Source of the DNA: Metallosphaera yellowstonensis MK1
GTDB lineage: Archaea > Thermoproteota > Thermoprotei_A > Sulfolobales > Sulfolobaceae
Length of the DNA stretch: 43,923 nucleotides
Direction of reading: 5' to 3'
NCBI RefSeq assembly: GCF_000243315.1
Contig: NZ_JH597755.1
Location: 50,113 to 94,035 of the forward strand
The notes under the pieces are model-generated. The model was not told the DNA's origin. It worked only from the letters and a program-made list of their open reading frames with translations, and did not search any database. A program made the position numbers and the translations under genes. Shown one piece after another: positions 1 to 8,010 of this stretch. Within the stretch, counting starts at the first letter, position 1; the number at the start of each line of letters is the position of its first letter.

Positions 1-156
1 CTGCAAGTACTTCTTAATCTCGCTGTAAGGTATCCTATACTTCCCACCCTCAGTTCTCACCACCCTTATCTTCCCCTCCCTGATCCACCTTAACAAGGTT
101 GAGTATGAAATGCTGAGCAGTTGGCAAGCCTCCTTAGGTCTCAGTAGTCTCTCCAC
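1..156 (-). CDS. tnpA: IS607-family TnpA serine recombinase, N-terminal part, cut by window edge
   Basis: Reading leftwards from a GTG at 156, 52 codons stay open to the window edge. The protein begins VERLLRPKEACQLLSISY and continues through a helix-turn-helix with the signature RWIREGKIRVV, then EGGKYRIPYSEI. This is the MerR-like DNA-binding head of IS607 transposases; the serine-recombinase domain would lie outside the window. It is an intact-frame homologue of the decayed copy at 7019-7210 and is diverged from the TnpA at 9485. It transposes the element through a serine recombinase, here probably paired with a tnpB beyond the edge. Confidence in the family is high; whether the rest is intact is unknown. 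Confidence 0.85.
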   Translation of the reverse strand, partial: MERLLRPKEACQLLSISYSTLLRWIREGKIRVVRTEGGKYRIPYSEIKKYLQ

Positions 157-216
157 AAAATTAGTTGATAATAAATGAATATAAAAAGATTTCTATCAAC
201 GTGAAAAAGGATTCAG
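1..216 (-). repeat. Inverted copy 1 of an IS607 left end
   Basis: Positions 216 down to 1 match 6955 up to about 7169 on the other strand with scattered substitutions and a single one-base difference in length (216 versus 215). Similarity stops sharply at 216 and 6955, immediately before the shared CTGAATCCTTTTTCACG, so these are probably the outer boundaries of the element. The first ~60 bases are an AT-rich leader before the TnpA GTG. Confidence 0.8.
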
Positions 217-309
217 CCCAGCTGTGGACAGGGACACGGCCTTGTCTTCGACATCGCCCTGATCTACACCTCGGTGCTCTCCCAGGTCCCAGAAGGGGAG
301 TTCAAATGA
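217..309 (+). pseudogene. 3' remnant of an unrecognised gene, truncated by the IS607 end
   Basis: Directly next to the IS boundary at 216 a frame remains open to a TGA at 307-309. It reads GQGHGLVFDIALIYTS followed by VLSQVPEGEFK. The amphipathic, codon-like character suggests the last ~30 codons of a real gene whose 5' part was lost or displaced by the insertion. I cannot assign a family. Confidence 0.35.
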
Positions 310-772
310 CTTCCTCCCTGTCGCTCGGACAGTGCAGGTTATGCTAGAAGATCGCTTTTTCCCCAATCCTTGATTATTTTATTCCGTACATCTTGCACTC
401 TGGCGTATGTTGGTATTACTCACATAGATATGAACCTTGTCCTTAAAAACCAAGTGGTATAATAAATATTCAGTGCTTTGAGACTTCAGATGACTAGAAA
501 GGCCATTACAATGACCAATGAACATGATGACCTTTGTATTCAAGGTTCAAATTCTGAACTTACTGTTAGTTTTAATTATTCAGAAGTTCCAAACCCTTTT
601 CTGACATGTTCTGTTCAATTGGAGTGGACATCTTTTCCCCTTTTATCTTGAATGTGGTTTTAGGCACAACCCGCCATGCCCCTGACAGTCAGGTGGGATT
701 TCGAGATAGGAGACGGAAAACTTCGTTGGAAGAAGTGATTGGCCTACCTATTGACCTCGCGCGGTGTGACCT
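310..772. other. Intergenic stretch, no gene seen
   Basis: AT-rich DNA with stops in all frames. One short perfect-looking palindrome, CCTGACAGTCAGG, lies near 673-690. No convincing TATA box at the usual distance from the ATG at 773, and no RNA gene recognised. Confidence 0.5.
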
Positions 773-1945
773 ATGTTAAGCAGGACGTTCATGAGATTTT
801 GGATCGCAAGGAATTTCCTCAGAGTCACTAACGTCATGTTCACAGTTTACTTCATGTGGGAAATCGTAGTTAAGTATGATTCCGTCTTTTTAGCCAGCTT
901 GGTTCCAGCGTTCTCACTCCTCGGATATGTGGTTATAGCCGTTCCGTTCGGGTACTATCTAGATCGACTAAACAGATCTAAACTGATATTTCTTACATCA
1001 ATCCTATCATTTTTTGTATATTCAATACTAATGATGAGCGATGCCCTTTACGTTGTATACGGAGTAGCGCTAATTTCTTTTATGTTATTTATGACAATGG
1101 GGGATGCATTTTATGCAAGTATTAAGGAGTTAGTGGTATCAGAGGATCTGTCTAAGGCTATGTCCATGGGAAGCATAGGGAGAGCAATCAGTGATCTGGT
1201 AGGTATTCTGGCTGGAGGAGTAACGGCATATATAAGTCCTGCCTCATTCCCTCCCTTAGTTCTCTTACTTTCAGTAATTCCTGTAGTGTTTTCCTTCCCC
1301 TCTAAGATGGAAGAAAACTCGGGTTCTGGTTACTCCTACACTCACGCTCTAAAGGTAATAAAGCTCTTAATTCCCCTTTTGATCCTTGCTATGACGATCA
1401 ACGGAACGTTTGTTGTACTTGATGTTTATGCCTCTGGTCTATTCCATTTAATACTCAAAGCCTCGGCACTATATTATACCCTCTTTCTCCTCTCTTTTTC
1501 TCTGGGTGCGATCGTGGGTGGAGTAGTGGGAGGTTTGGTGGCAAAGAAGATCGCTCGTCCGCTATTTCTCTCGTTGATTTCACTAGGGTTTGGTCTTTCG
1601 TTCGTGGCCATAGCCCTCGATAGATCTCCGTCCCTGGAGTCCATTATATCTTTCTTGTTGGGCATTAGCGTATCGTTGATTAATATCCCCCTGGATACCC
1701 TACTCACTAGGATCGTTCCTAATCAAGTTATGGGTAGAGTCAATTCTATCATGCAGCTCTTTTTCACGGGTTCCTCTCCAGTCATGGCCTTCGTTTATGG
1801 TTACCTTACCAATTTCTTCAGCCTTGTAGATGTCATCATGGGTGTAGGGATATTTGGAATCATGATGTCTCTTCCCAGCTACTTCGTAATAAAAAACTTC
1901 ATGAAGATCAAGGACGAAGATGTAAAGCGGATTATGGAGAAGTAA
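773..1945 (+). CDS. MFS transporter, multidrug/siderophore-exporter-like
   Basis: A 390-residue integral membrane protein with about 12 hydrophobic segments. The loop between segments 2 and 3 carries GYYLDRLNRSKL, a degenerate version of the MFS motif G-x3-D-x2-G-R, and a long charged loop near residues 175-190 divides two six-helix halves. The second half has GGLVAKKIARPLF in the equivalent loop and NQVMGRVNSIMQLF typical of the MFS_3 (enterobactin exporter EntS-like) group. It is monocistronic: IS debris lies on both sides. The first ATG (773) follows the sequence GTGTGACCT and has no clear Shine-Dalgarno. Substrate unknown; efflux is the family's usual role. Confidence 0.75.
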   Translation: MLSRTFMRFWIARNFLRVTNVMFTVYFMWEIVVKYDSVFLASLVPAFSLLGYVVIAVPFGYYLDRLNRSKLIFLTSILSFFVYSILMMSDALYVVYGVALISFMLFMTMGDAFYASIKELVVSEDLSKAMSMGSIGRAISDLVGILAGGVTAYISPASFPPLVLLLSVIPVVFSFPSKMEENSGSGYSYTHALKVIKLLIPLLILAMTINGTFVVLDVYASGLFHLILKASALYYTLFLLSFSLGAIVGGVVGGLVAKKIARPLFLSLISLGFGLSFVAIALDRSPSLESIISFLLGISVSLINIPLDTLLTRIVPNQVMGRVNSIMQLFFTGSSPVMAFVYGYLTNFFSLVDVIMGVGIFGIMMSLPSYFVIKNFMKIKDEDVKRIMEK

Positions 1946-2043
1946 CATTCTCTCAGACCTTAAGGCAGGATGAGCTCTGAGGGGTCTCCCAGAGGTCCTC
2001 AACTGGTGTCCCTACCATGAACAGGAACATGATAAAATAAACG

Positions 2044-2085
2044 ACAGCAGTTATGGGACTTTAACGTAACTTAAAGATTTTCATC
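2044..2085. repeat. Half copy of the dispersed ~63-bp element (copy A)
   Basis: CAGCAGTTATGGGACTTT starts at 2044 and matches the CAGCAGTTATGGGACTTTCC end of the copy at 22640. No matching opposite terminus is found downstream, where the decayed transposase begins. Confidence 0.55.
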
Positions 2086-2104
2086 AACCTGGGCGGTCAG
2101 CCTA

Positions 2105-3086
2105 AAGGGCGCTCGAGAACCTGAGGAACACCTCCACGCTCCTCAGGTTCAGCTCCCCTACCAGCTCCCTGACGACGTTATTGATGGTGAAGATCGTGAG
2201 GTAGCCCTTAAGCTTCTCCCCCCTCCAGAACGAGGAGTCCCAGGGCCTTGACGTCCCTTGGAGGTACTCGATCTCCCACCCGACAGGCCTCCTCCCCGGT
2301 GAGCGAGAGGTCGGTCGTGTAGAGGTACCTGACGTGTGTCCCGAGTCGTGTTCCTGCGAGCGACTTCACCATGACAACTCAGCCTCCCAGGGTCAGGTCG
2401 GCGAAGTAGACTCCAGGGTATCCCACTGGGAGGTCTTCCTCGAGGGTGTCCTGGCCGACCCTGAGTTCGGTTGGACTTGAGCTCAGACACTACGTTGTCC
2501 GTCACGGGCTTCTCGGACAGTACTGGGGTCGAAGACGACCCTGGCTACCGGAAGGGCTCCTTGAGCACGTCCAACATCTGGCCAAGTCGATCTTGGTCTT
2601 GAACTCGGTGACCCTCACAAATCCAACATCTTCCTCACGGCGTAGGGGAAACCGTGAACGTCCTGCCCGTGGAGAGGTCCACTATGGCGACCGTGAGGAG
2701 CTTGGCCCTCTCGAACCTCCCGTGGGTGTGGCAGTAGGTCCAGTAGTTCCCGGGGGCTCACGTCTACCCGGAGCGTCGTGGTCCACGGTGTCGTCCACGA
2801 TGACGATCTGACCCTTCACCAGTCTGACAGGACCTCCAGCCCCTCCACGCGTCGTCCAGTTCTCCCAACGCCCCATCAATTCACGTTCCAACCCGAACGT
2901 CTCGGCCGCGTTCCTCACGCTGGCCCTCCCGCCCGTAAGATCATGAGGACGATAGACAACAAGAACTTCCTGCTCCTCCCGTTCCTCCTGACTACATCCA
3001 ACCTGTTGATCTCCCTGACCAGCCTCATATCAGCTTCCCTGATCGACCTCTCCTCGTTCCGCATCTTTTCAGCCGGAAGGCACTGA
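2105..3086 (-). pseudogene. Decayed DDE transposase (IS4/IS701-like), many frameshifts
   Basis: On the minus strand, short open segments in shifting frames line up as one transposase. An N-terminal part (about 3063 down to 2900) has RSRKFLLSIVLMIL and RNAAETFGLE; a central part (2830-2640) has the acidic motif QIVIVDDTVDHDA, then YCHTHGRFERAKLLTVAIVD and FTVSPYAVRKML; then VTDNVVSELKSNRT (about 2500), VRYLYTTDLSLTGEEA (2340-2290) and WEIEYLQG (2285-2260); the end reads LKGYLTIFTINNVVRELVG. The first Asp of the DDE set and the YTTD...EIE block are as in archaeal IS4-like transposases. At least six frame changes and internal stops mean it is dead. It is visibly GC-richer than its neighbours. 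Confidence 0.75.
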
Positions 3087-3207
3087 AAAATGAAAACTTC
3101 TCGCTAATACCGACTTTCTCGTATTACCTCCCTAAGATTCCCATCACTGCTGAATTATAGTCGCGGGTACGAATTACACTCATATGCCAAGGAGAGGTCA
3201 GCACAAT

Positions 3208-4032
3208 TCATAGTTTGTTGCAGACCAGAGCCGGTCTCCCCTTGTTCTCAGCTTCAAACCTCAACACGGACCCCCCTAACTCCTCACCTTCCCTTCTCGA
3301 AGTGGTCACGAAGACTTCCCTAAGGTCAATCCCACCGAAGGTCAGTGAAGTTACGATTTTGACAGGTAACCGAATCACCTGAACAGGCTTCTCGGCAAAG
3401 GGTTCCCAGACACTTATCACTCCTCCACCGTAGTGTGCAACCCACATTAGTCCGGTAGAGTCTAGAGTCATACCATCGGGAACTCCTGGGAGATAGGACG
3501 TTTTCACCGCAACCCCCTGAGGCTCCAGACGTTCCCCATTCCATTTGAAGGCGAAGATGCTCTTCTTGGGGCTGTCGACCAGGAAGAACGTATCCCCCAG
3601 CCAGTCGAGCCCGTTGGATATTATGAGACCATCGTGAAGCAAGGAGAACCTCCCTTCCCTGAACCTGTACATAGACCCTATCTCCCTGGTCTCCCTCAAG
3701 TCCATGGTACCCACCCAAAAGTCTCCCCAGGGGGAACACTTACCATCGTTAAACCTCACCTCCTCCGACGTATCAAGGGCGGATAGGGGGGAGAACCTTC
3801 CGTTCTTCCAGACGTATAAATCGTGATAGGCGGAGACCACCAGTCCTCCGTCCTCTCTTAATCCCAGGGCAGAGATCATCTTAGGGGAGGGATAAGTCAC
3901 GTGGCTGGAACCTTTGACCGTGTGTAGTTCTCCCTTTAATATATCTACCCAATATAGGGTGTTGTCCCTCCAATCCCACAGGGGACCTTCCCCTAAGATC
4001 GCGTCAGACTTTAGGAATACCTCAACTTTCAT
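3208..4032 (-). CDS. SMP-30/gluconolactonase family protein
   Basis: A six-bladed beta-propeller lactonase of about 274 residues, the normal family length. The N-terminal LGEGPLWDW carries the metal-binding Glu (E15). FNDGKCSPWGDFWVGTMD, IISNGLDW and GVPDGMTLDSTGLMW supply the Asn and Asp metal ligands expected of the family, which hydrolyses sugar lactones such as gluconolactone or xylonolactone. I place the start at the ATG at 4032 (MKVEVFLKSDAILGEGP); an in-frame ATG 13 codons upstream would add a basic extension not expected in the family. A dispersed inverted-repeat element lies 58 bp upstream. In Sulfolobales such a lactonase would serve non-phosphorylative sugar oxidation, but no sugar dehydrogenase is adjacent. 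Confidence 0.85.
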   Translation of the reverse strand: MKVEVFLKSDAILGEGPLWDWRDNTLYWVDILKGELHTVKGSSHVTYPSPKMISALGLREDGGLVVSAYHDLYVWKNGRFSPLSALDTSEEVRFNDGKCSPWGDFWVGTMDLRETREIGSMYRFREGRFSLLHDGLIISNGLDWLGDTFFLVDSPKKSIFAFKWNGERLEPQGVAVKTSYLPGVPDGMTLDSTGLMWVAHYGGGVISVWEPFAEKPVQVIRLPVKIVTSLTFGGIDLREVFVTTSRREGEELGGSVLRFEAENKGRPALVCNKL

Positions 4033-4090
4033 ACTTGATCTTCGTCGTCCGAGAATATAACTGACGTTCACTCCCAGTCAGTCTTCCTTA

Positions 4091-4152
4091 CAGCAGTTAT
4101 TAGATTTCGCCTCGACTTCAAGGCTACGCAACGAGAAATCCCATAACTGCTG
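4091..4152. repeat. Dispersed ~63-bp terminal-inverted-repeat element (copy B)
   Basis: Begins CAGCAGTTATTAGATTTCGC and ends GAGAAATCCCATAACTGCTG; the outer ten bases are exact inverted repeats. Internally it holds CTTCAAGGC. It is nearly identical to copy C at 9281-9344 and lies upstream of a minus-strand gene in both cases. Confidence 0.85.
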
Positions 4153-4914
4153 TTTGTAGAAAGACAAGTGAGTTTCTACTTGATAGTGAACGGGAGCGTC
4201 GAGGTACAGGTCACGGGGGTCGGTTACCTTTGGGCGCTGAGGAGATAGCCATCAGGAGGGTCACTCAGTTACATGAGGTCCTAGAGGAAGCCCAAAGGAT
4301 GAGACGAGAAGTTTACGGAATGGTACGCTTCTTTATAGCCCTATTGGATTCAGTGGTCGTCTCATTGGGATTGTTCATTCTCCTGTTGTTAATGGGGCCT
4401 TCCGCAACAGTTCTGGACTACCTCTTTTCCTTGTCGTCAAAGATCACCTGGAGCGCGAACCTATAACCCCCTTGATCATCCTTGACGCTTCCATCATGTT
4501 GTCACTTATGGGGTTCCCCTCTAGGTAACTATAGTCTGCCTTGGGTTAGGAGAGAATTTCATAACCGTGGTTGTAGTAGATCCACCTCTTGCCCCTTTAG
4601 GTCTTACATCCTCAACCAGTTGTACACCTGTAAACCGAGAGGTCGCACTTCCTTCAACGGGAAATCCCCTCATTTGTCAGGGGCGGTGGTCCCTCTAAAG
4701 TCTGAGGAAACATAAAGTAATGTTAAAACTGCATATACTTAAACCTATCTGAATTGGTTTTCAGTTATTATTTAGAAAATGATGAGGTGCATCCGACAAC
4801 TCTTCGCGTTATCTCTGAACGATGTTCTAAAACTAAATCTTATTTTTGATAACTTTCTATTACCATTAACGGAATTGTTTTTAAAGTATTTATAGAGAAG
4901 GCACTTGAGAAAGA
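4153..4914. other. Intergenic stretch before amt; weak ORFs only
   Basis: A TTG-initiated frame at 4230-4466 would encode 78 residues with one hydrophobic stretch (LFILLLLMGPSATVLDYL), but it lacks a ribosome site or recognisable family. A second frame at 4482-4715 is Cys/Arg/Ser-rich and unconvincing. From about 4716 the DNA becomes very AT-rich and leads into the amt promoter. This may be the debris of a lost membrane-protein gene. Confidence 0.4.
4876..4894 (+). promoter_or_regulatory. TATA box of amt
   Basis: TTTTTAAAGTATTTATAG is centred about 26 nt before the ATG at 4915, the spacing expected if transcription starts at or near the start codon (leaderless mRNA). Confidence 0.6.
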
Positions 4915-6396
4915 ATGATAAAAAGAATATTCGCGGGATTGCTGTTGATAATTCCCGTGATATTAGTGGTTTCTTCCTTGGGGGCCACTAACAGCTCCAT
5001 TCAACAGTTAAATCAGAGTATTTTAGCATTAGAGAATCACACGTCTGACTATCCTGCTGCTGCCGTACCCTCTTGGTTAGATACTGGAAGTAACGCGTGG
5101 ATGCTCACGGCTGCCACCTTCGTGGGACTACAGAGCGTCCCTGGAGTTGCATTATACTACGCAGGTCTGTCCAAGAAGAAGTATTCTATAAACAGTGCTA
5201 TGATGGTGTTCTACGCCTTTGCAGCGGTCTTGATAATCTGGATGATAGCTGGTTACAACTTCGGCTTTGGGAAACCCCTCTTTGAGATTAACGGTTACGG
5301 AATTTTAGGGTCTCCAACTCCAGCGTGGCAGGGAATTTACGAAGCATCTCAGACCGTCTACGGTCCTGGAAATACTCCACTGAACATTCCCACGTCCACC
5401 TACATATTTTTCCAGTTCGTCTTTGCAGCTATAACTCCAGTCCTCTTGGCAGGTGGAGTGCTGGAGAGGATGAACTTCAAGGCCTGGATGGTATTCGTTC
5501 CCCTCTGGTCCCTCTTAGTCTACTCCCCAGTGGCCTACTGGTTATTTGCTGGAGGCTGGCTCAACCAATTGGGAGCTGTGGACTTCTCTGGAGGATACGT
5601 TATACACGTCGATGCTGGTGTAGGTGCGTTGGCCGCTGCCCTGGCAGTGGGACCAAGGATGGCCTCGGAGAGGAAGTTGGAAGCTCATAGTTTACCCTTA
5701 ATCCTCGCTGGAGCAGGTTTAATCTGGTTAGGGTGGGACGGCTTCAATGGAGGAGATCCAGGTGGTTCCACCATAGATGCGGCCATAGCGGTCCTCAACA
5801 CCAATATAGCCACTGCCATGAGTGCGATAACTTGGATGCTCATGGACATGAAGTTCTTCGGCAAGCCCTCCCTAGTGGGAGCTACCTCTGGAGCTATAAC
5901 TGGACTAGTAGCCATCACTCCAGCTGCAGGGTACGTCAACGGATTCTACTCCATCCTGATAGGTATAGCTACTGGTTCCATACCTTGGCTAGCCCTGTAC
6001 AAGTTGGAACCCAAACTGAGAGTCGACGATAGCCTAGGCGTGTTCTCCACCCACGGTATAGCTGGGATAGTGGGAGGAATACTGACAGGCGTGTTCGCTG
6101 ACCCCAACGTAACTAAGTACGTGGATCCCGTATTGGTTGGTGCTCTCTACGGAAACGTGGCACAGATAGGAATACAGGCGTTAGGTGCTCTAGTGGTCTT
6201 CGTCTACGACTTCGCGGTGACTTACGGACTGTTGAAGGCAATAGGCCTCTTCATACCGCTCAGGGCCCCACCGGAAGTCTTGGCGCAGGGAGATTACGCG
6301 ATTCACGGTGAGGTGGCTTACGCTGAAGCCATGGCAGGTGGAGAAAGTAAGGTAACCCCAGCCAAGGAGGAAAGTAAAGAGGAAGAGAAGGAGTGA
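4915..6396 (+). CDS. amt: Amt/MEP/Rh family ammonium channel
   Basis: A 493-residue Amt protein that takes up ammonium across the cytoplasmic membrane. Residues 1-25 form a hydrophobic signal-like segment ending LGATNSS, followed by an extracellular Ser/Asn-rich stretch. [16 protein letters not shown] in the first core helix, [19 protein letters not shown], the first pore His in [16 protein letters not shown] (H231) and the second in [15 protein letters not shown] (H380) are the family hallmarks, so the twin-His pore is intact. The cytoplasmic tail ends in a Lys/Glu-rich run after SKVTPAKE. No glnK/glnB is adjacent, unusual for amt in many archaea; regulation may therefore act elsewhere or not by PII. 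Single gene with its own TATA box; converges on the macrodomain gene 26 bp away. Confidence 0.95.
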   Translation: MIKRIFAGLLLIIPVILVVSSLGATNSSIQQLNQSILALENHTSDYPAAAVPSWLDTGSNAWMLTAATFVGLQSVPGVALYYAGLSKKKYSINSAMMVFYAFAAVLIIWMIAGYNFGFGKPLFEINGYGILGSPTPAWQGIYEASQTVYGPGNTPLNIPTSTYIFFQFVFAAITPVLLAGGVLERMNFKAWMVFVPLWSLLVYSPVAYWLFAGGWLNQLGAVDFSGGYVIHVDAGVGALAAALAVGPRMASERKLEAHSLPLILAGAGLIWLGWDGFNGGDPGGSTIDAAIAVLNTNIATAMSAITWMLMDMKFFGKPSLVGATSGAITGLVAITPAAGYVNGFYSILIGIATGSIPWLALYKLEPKLRVDDSLGVFSTHGIAGIVGGILTGVFADPNVTKYVDPVLVGALYGNVAQIGIQALGALVVFVYDFAVTYGLLKAIGLFIPLRAPPEVLAQGDYAIHGEVAYAEAMAGGESKVTPAKEESKEEEKE

Positions 6397-6422
6397 AGTG
6401 ATTTTTTAATTAACTAATTTTG

Positions 6423-6939
6423 TTAGTCCTTTGAGAAAATTTTGCTAAAGATGTTGTAAGCCTCTTGAGAGAAGAGGCACACTAAGAGTTCCATGTCGAT
6501 GTCCCTCATTTCCTTTACAACCTCAGTCATGACCTCAGCGCACGTCTCGTACGGATATCCGTAAATTCCCGTTGAGATGGCAGGTATGGCCAACCTCCTC
6601 ACTCTCAACTCCGTTGCTTTCTCTATTGATCTCCTCACGGCGGACTTGAGTTTGTCCCCCCATTCCGTATCTGGGTCCCACGGTGTGAATAATATACTTC
6701 ACCTTGAGCCTCCCAGCCTTAGTCACAGTGACCTCCCCAGCAGGTACAGGGCCAAATCTTCTCACGTATTCTCTGCTCTCCTCTTGGATCTCCCACCCAC
6801 CCTTTCTCACTATGACTTCAGCCACTCCTCCCCCGTGTTCCAGGATGGAATTGGCCGCGTTCACTATGGCGTCTGCCTCGGCCTCAGTTATGTCTCCCTT
6901 GATGAGGGATACCCTCATCTTTCCGACCTTGTATTCCAT
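6423..6939 (-). pseudogene. Macrodomain (ADP-ribose/O-acetyl-ADP-ribose) hydrolase, one-base frameshift
   Basis: From an ATG at 6939 the first ~92 codons read MRVSLIKGDITEAEADAI, then NAANSILEHGGGVAEVI, EYVRRFGPVPAGEV and YIIHTVGPRYG, the classic macrodomain substrate-binding motifs. The frame is then lost at a run of six C (6656-6661; G on the coding strand). One base fewer would join it to DKLKSAVRRSIEKATELRV and AIPAISTGIYGYPYETCAEV, the second half of the same fold, ending at 6423. The joined protein would be about 171 residues, normal for YmdB-type macrodomains. Either a young pseudogene, a sequencing error in the homopolymer, or frameshifting. The IS607 boundary at 6955 is only 15 bp upstream of the start. 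Confidence 0.85.
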
Positions 6940-6954
6940 GAGCCATGAAAGGTA

Positions 6955-7498
6955 CTGAATCCTTTTTCACGTTGATAGAAATCTTTTTATATTCATTTAT
7001 TATCAACTAATTTTGTGGAAAGACTACTGAGGCCAGGGAGGCTTGCCAACTGCTCAGCATTTCATACTCAACACTCCTACGGTGGATCAGGGAGGGAAAG
7101 ATAAGGGTGGTGACAACTGAGGGTGGGAAGTATAGGATACCTTATGGCGAGATTAAGAAATATTTGGAAAGGAAAGAAGAAACAAGAGCAGTAATTTACG
7201 CAAGGGTTTACCCATCTTATCTTATACTTCTACTATTTGCCCAGTCCACGGGACGAAGATCATTTACCAACCCGATGGGGGCGATGCCCCAAGGGTTGGT
7301 GTTTGTGAGAGGGGGAAAGAGAGGTGGCATAGGGACGTAGTTGCCCTCTATAATTTGAGGAAAAGGGCTGGAGATGTGAGCCCCGTGCCCTTAGGCTCAA
7401 AGGAGTCCCATGACCCACCTACCGTAAGTAGGTGGTTGAGGGCTAAGTCCCTACACTCGATCGTGATTGAAGACAAAATGAAATGAAAGTGTAGGGAC
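6955..7498 (+). mobile_element. Internally deleted IS607-type element (TnpA head joined to TnpB tail)
   Basis: The left boundary at 6955 is fixed by alignment with the copy at 216-1. The TnpA head (from GTG near 7016) has lost one base at about 7028-7035, breaking the frame; its C-terminal half of the HTH domain reads on as EGGKYRIPYGEIKKYLE and VIYARV (to about 7205). At 7215 it is joined directly to the TnpB tail. Downstream lies an 8-bp hairpin (7415-7435, arms CCACCTAC and GTAGGTGG) and an 11-bp inverted repeat (GTCCCTACACT at 7447-7457, AGTGTAGGGAC at 7488-7498), probably the right end. Roughly 1.3 kb of the original element is missing, so it can move only if served in trans. Confidence 0.8.
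7215..7486 (+). pseudogene. tnpB: TnpB C-terminal fragment (zinc-ribbon and last RuvC motif)
   Basis: In one frame ending at TGA 7484-7486 the translation reads CPVHGTKIIYQPDGGDAP, VGVCERGKERWHRDVVALYN and LRKRAGDVSPVP. This is the end of a TnpB: a zinc-ribbon-like Cys/His set followed by the HRDVVA block with the third catalytic Asp. All N-terminal two thirds, including the first catalytic Asp and the Glu, are absent, so it cannot be an active nuclease. A homologous but shorter tail occurs at 27163-27290. Confidence 0.7.
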
Positions 7499-7680
7499 AA
7501 ACGGATTTAACCATTAGTGATGTTTGAGGGACCCTCAGTCCTAAGATTAGTAAATGATTTCGGAGTTTGCGATAGTTATTAGATTCAGCTCGACCGCGGG
7601 AGGTTGGGCTAAGTCCCAAACTCCTACAGGATATTTTTCAAGGCAATTAATGGAGTTGCTGAGGACTTGGATCATTCTTA
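7499..7680. other. Gap with half copy of the dispersed element (copy G)
   Basis: GATAGTTATTAGATTCAGCTCG at 7571-7592 matches one arm of the ~63-bp element (consensus CAGTTATTAGATT); the other arm is missing. The rest leads into the promoter of the gene at 7702. Confidence 0.4.
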
Positions 7681-7702
7681 TATACTATTATTTCATAGTA
7701 TA
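7676..7702 (+). promoter_or_regulatory. Promoter with palindromic operator overlapping the start codon
   Basis: CTTATATAC is a TATA-like box about 26 nt before the ATG at 7702. It overlaps a perfect palindrome, TATACTAT (7681-7688) and ATAGTATA (7695-7702) with a 6-nt spacer, whose last base is the A of the ATG. Occupation of the palindrome would block both TATA binding and leaderless start, as expected of an autoregulated module. Confidence 0.6.
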
Positions 7703-8010
7703 TGTCTGTGAAGCTACAGGTCAAAGGTAACCACATGTACGTGACCATGTGGGACAAGCAGTCCAGGAGGCCTAGGAGGTTCTATTTAGGGAGACGGGAG
7801 GAAATGAAGAGGTGGGAGGAGCTGTTCAAGTTAGCTAGGGAGTATAGGGTGGGAAAAGATGAGGTAAGGGACTACGTGGATTATTTCCTTGATAAGGAAA
7901 CGAACCTGACCAAGGTCGAATATGTTATGCTCTCCCTGAGCTTAGGTGTAGATCTTTGGAAGTGGAGCGAAAGTTCAAGAACGCGTTCAGGACAGCAGTT
8001 AGGGAGATAA
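7702..8010 (+). CDS. Small protein upstream of nucleotidyltransferase; candidate antitoxin
   Basis: A 102-residue protein, begins MSVKLQVKGNHMYVTMWDKQ then RRPRRFYLGRREEMKRWEEL. The first 35 residues look like a beta-hairpin rich in Arg/Lys; the remainder is predicted helical with a Lys/Glu pattern. No family recognised with certainty. It starts at a leaderless ATG behind a palindromic promoter and overlaps the next gene by 55 nt, so the two are almost certainly co-expressed. The C-terminal ~18 residues, encoded in the overlap, are Ser/Arg-rich and low in structure. By position it would be the partner (antitoxin) of the nucleotidyltransferase; this is inference. Confidence 0.65.
   Translation: MSVKLQVKGNHMYVTMWDKQSRRPRRFYLGRREEMKRWEELFKLAREYRVGKDEVRDYVDYFLDKETNLTKVEYVMLSLSLGVDLWKWSESSRTRSGQQLGR

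Noticed and set aside
165-347. 60-codon plus-strand frame next to the IS607 end
   Set aside because: It starts inside the IS leader and has Arg/Pro-rich out-of-frame composition; the more protein-like frame here is the stump 217-309.
2158-3086. Several overlapping frames of 78-121 codons on both strands
   Set aside because: They are fragments or shadows of one decayed minus-strand transposase; none is a gene on its own.
4230-4466. 78-codon frame with one hydrophobic segment
   Set aside because: TTG start, no promoter or ribosome site, no family; kept only as part of the gap description.
4779-4840. Possible C/D box RNA (TGATGAGG followed by CTGA)
   Set aside because: The spacing between boxes is too long for an archaeal C/D guide and the second box pair is poor.
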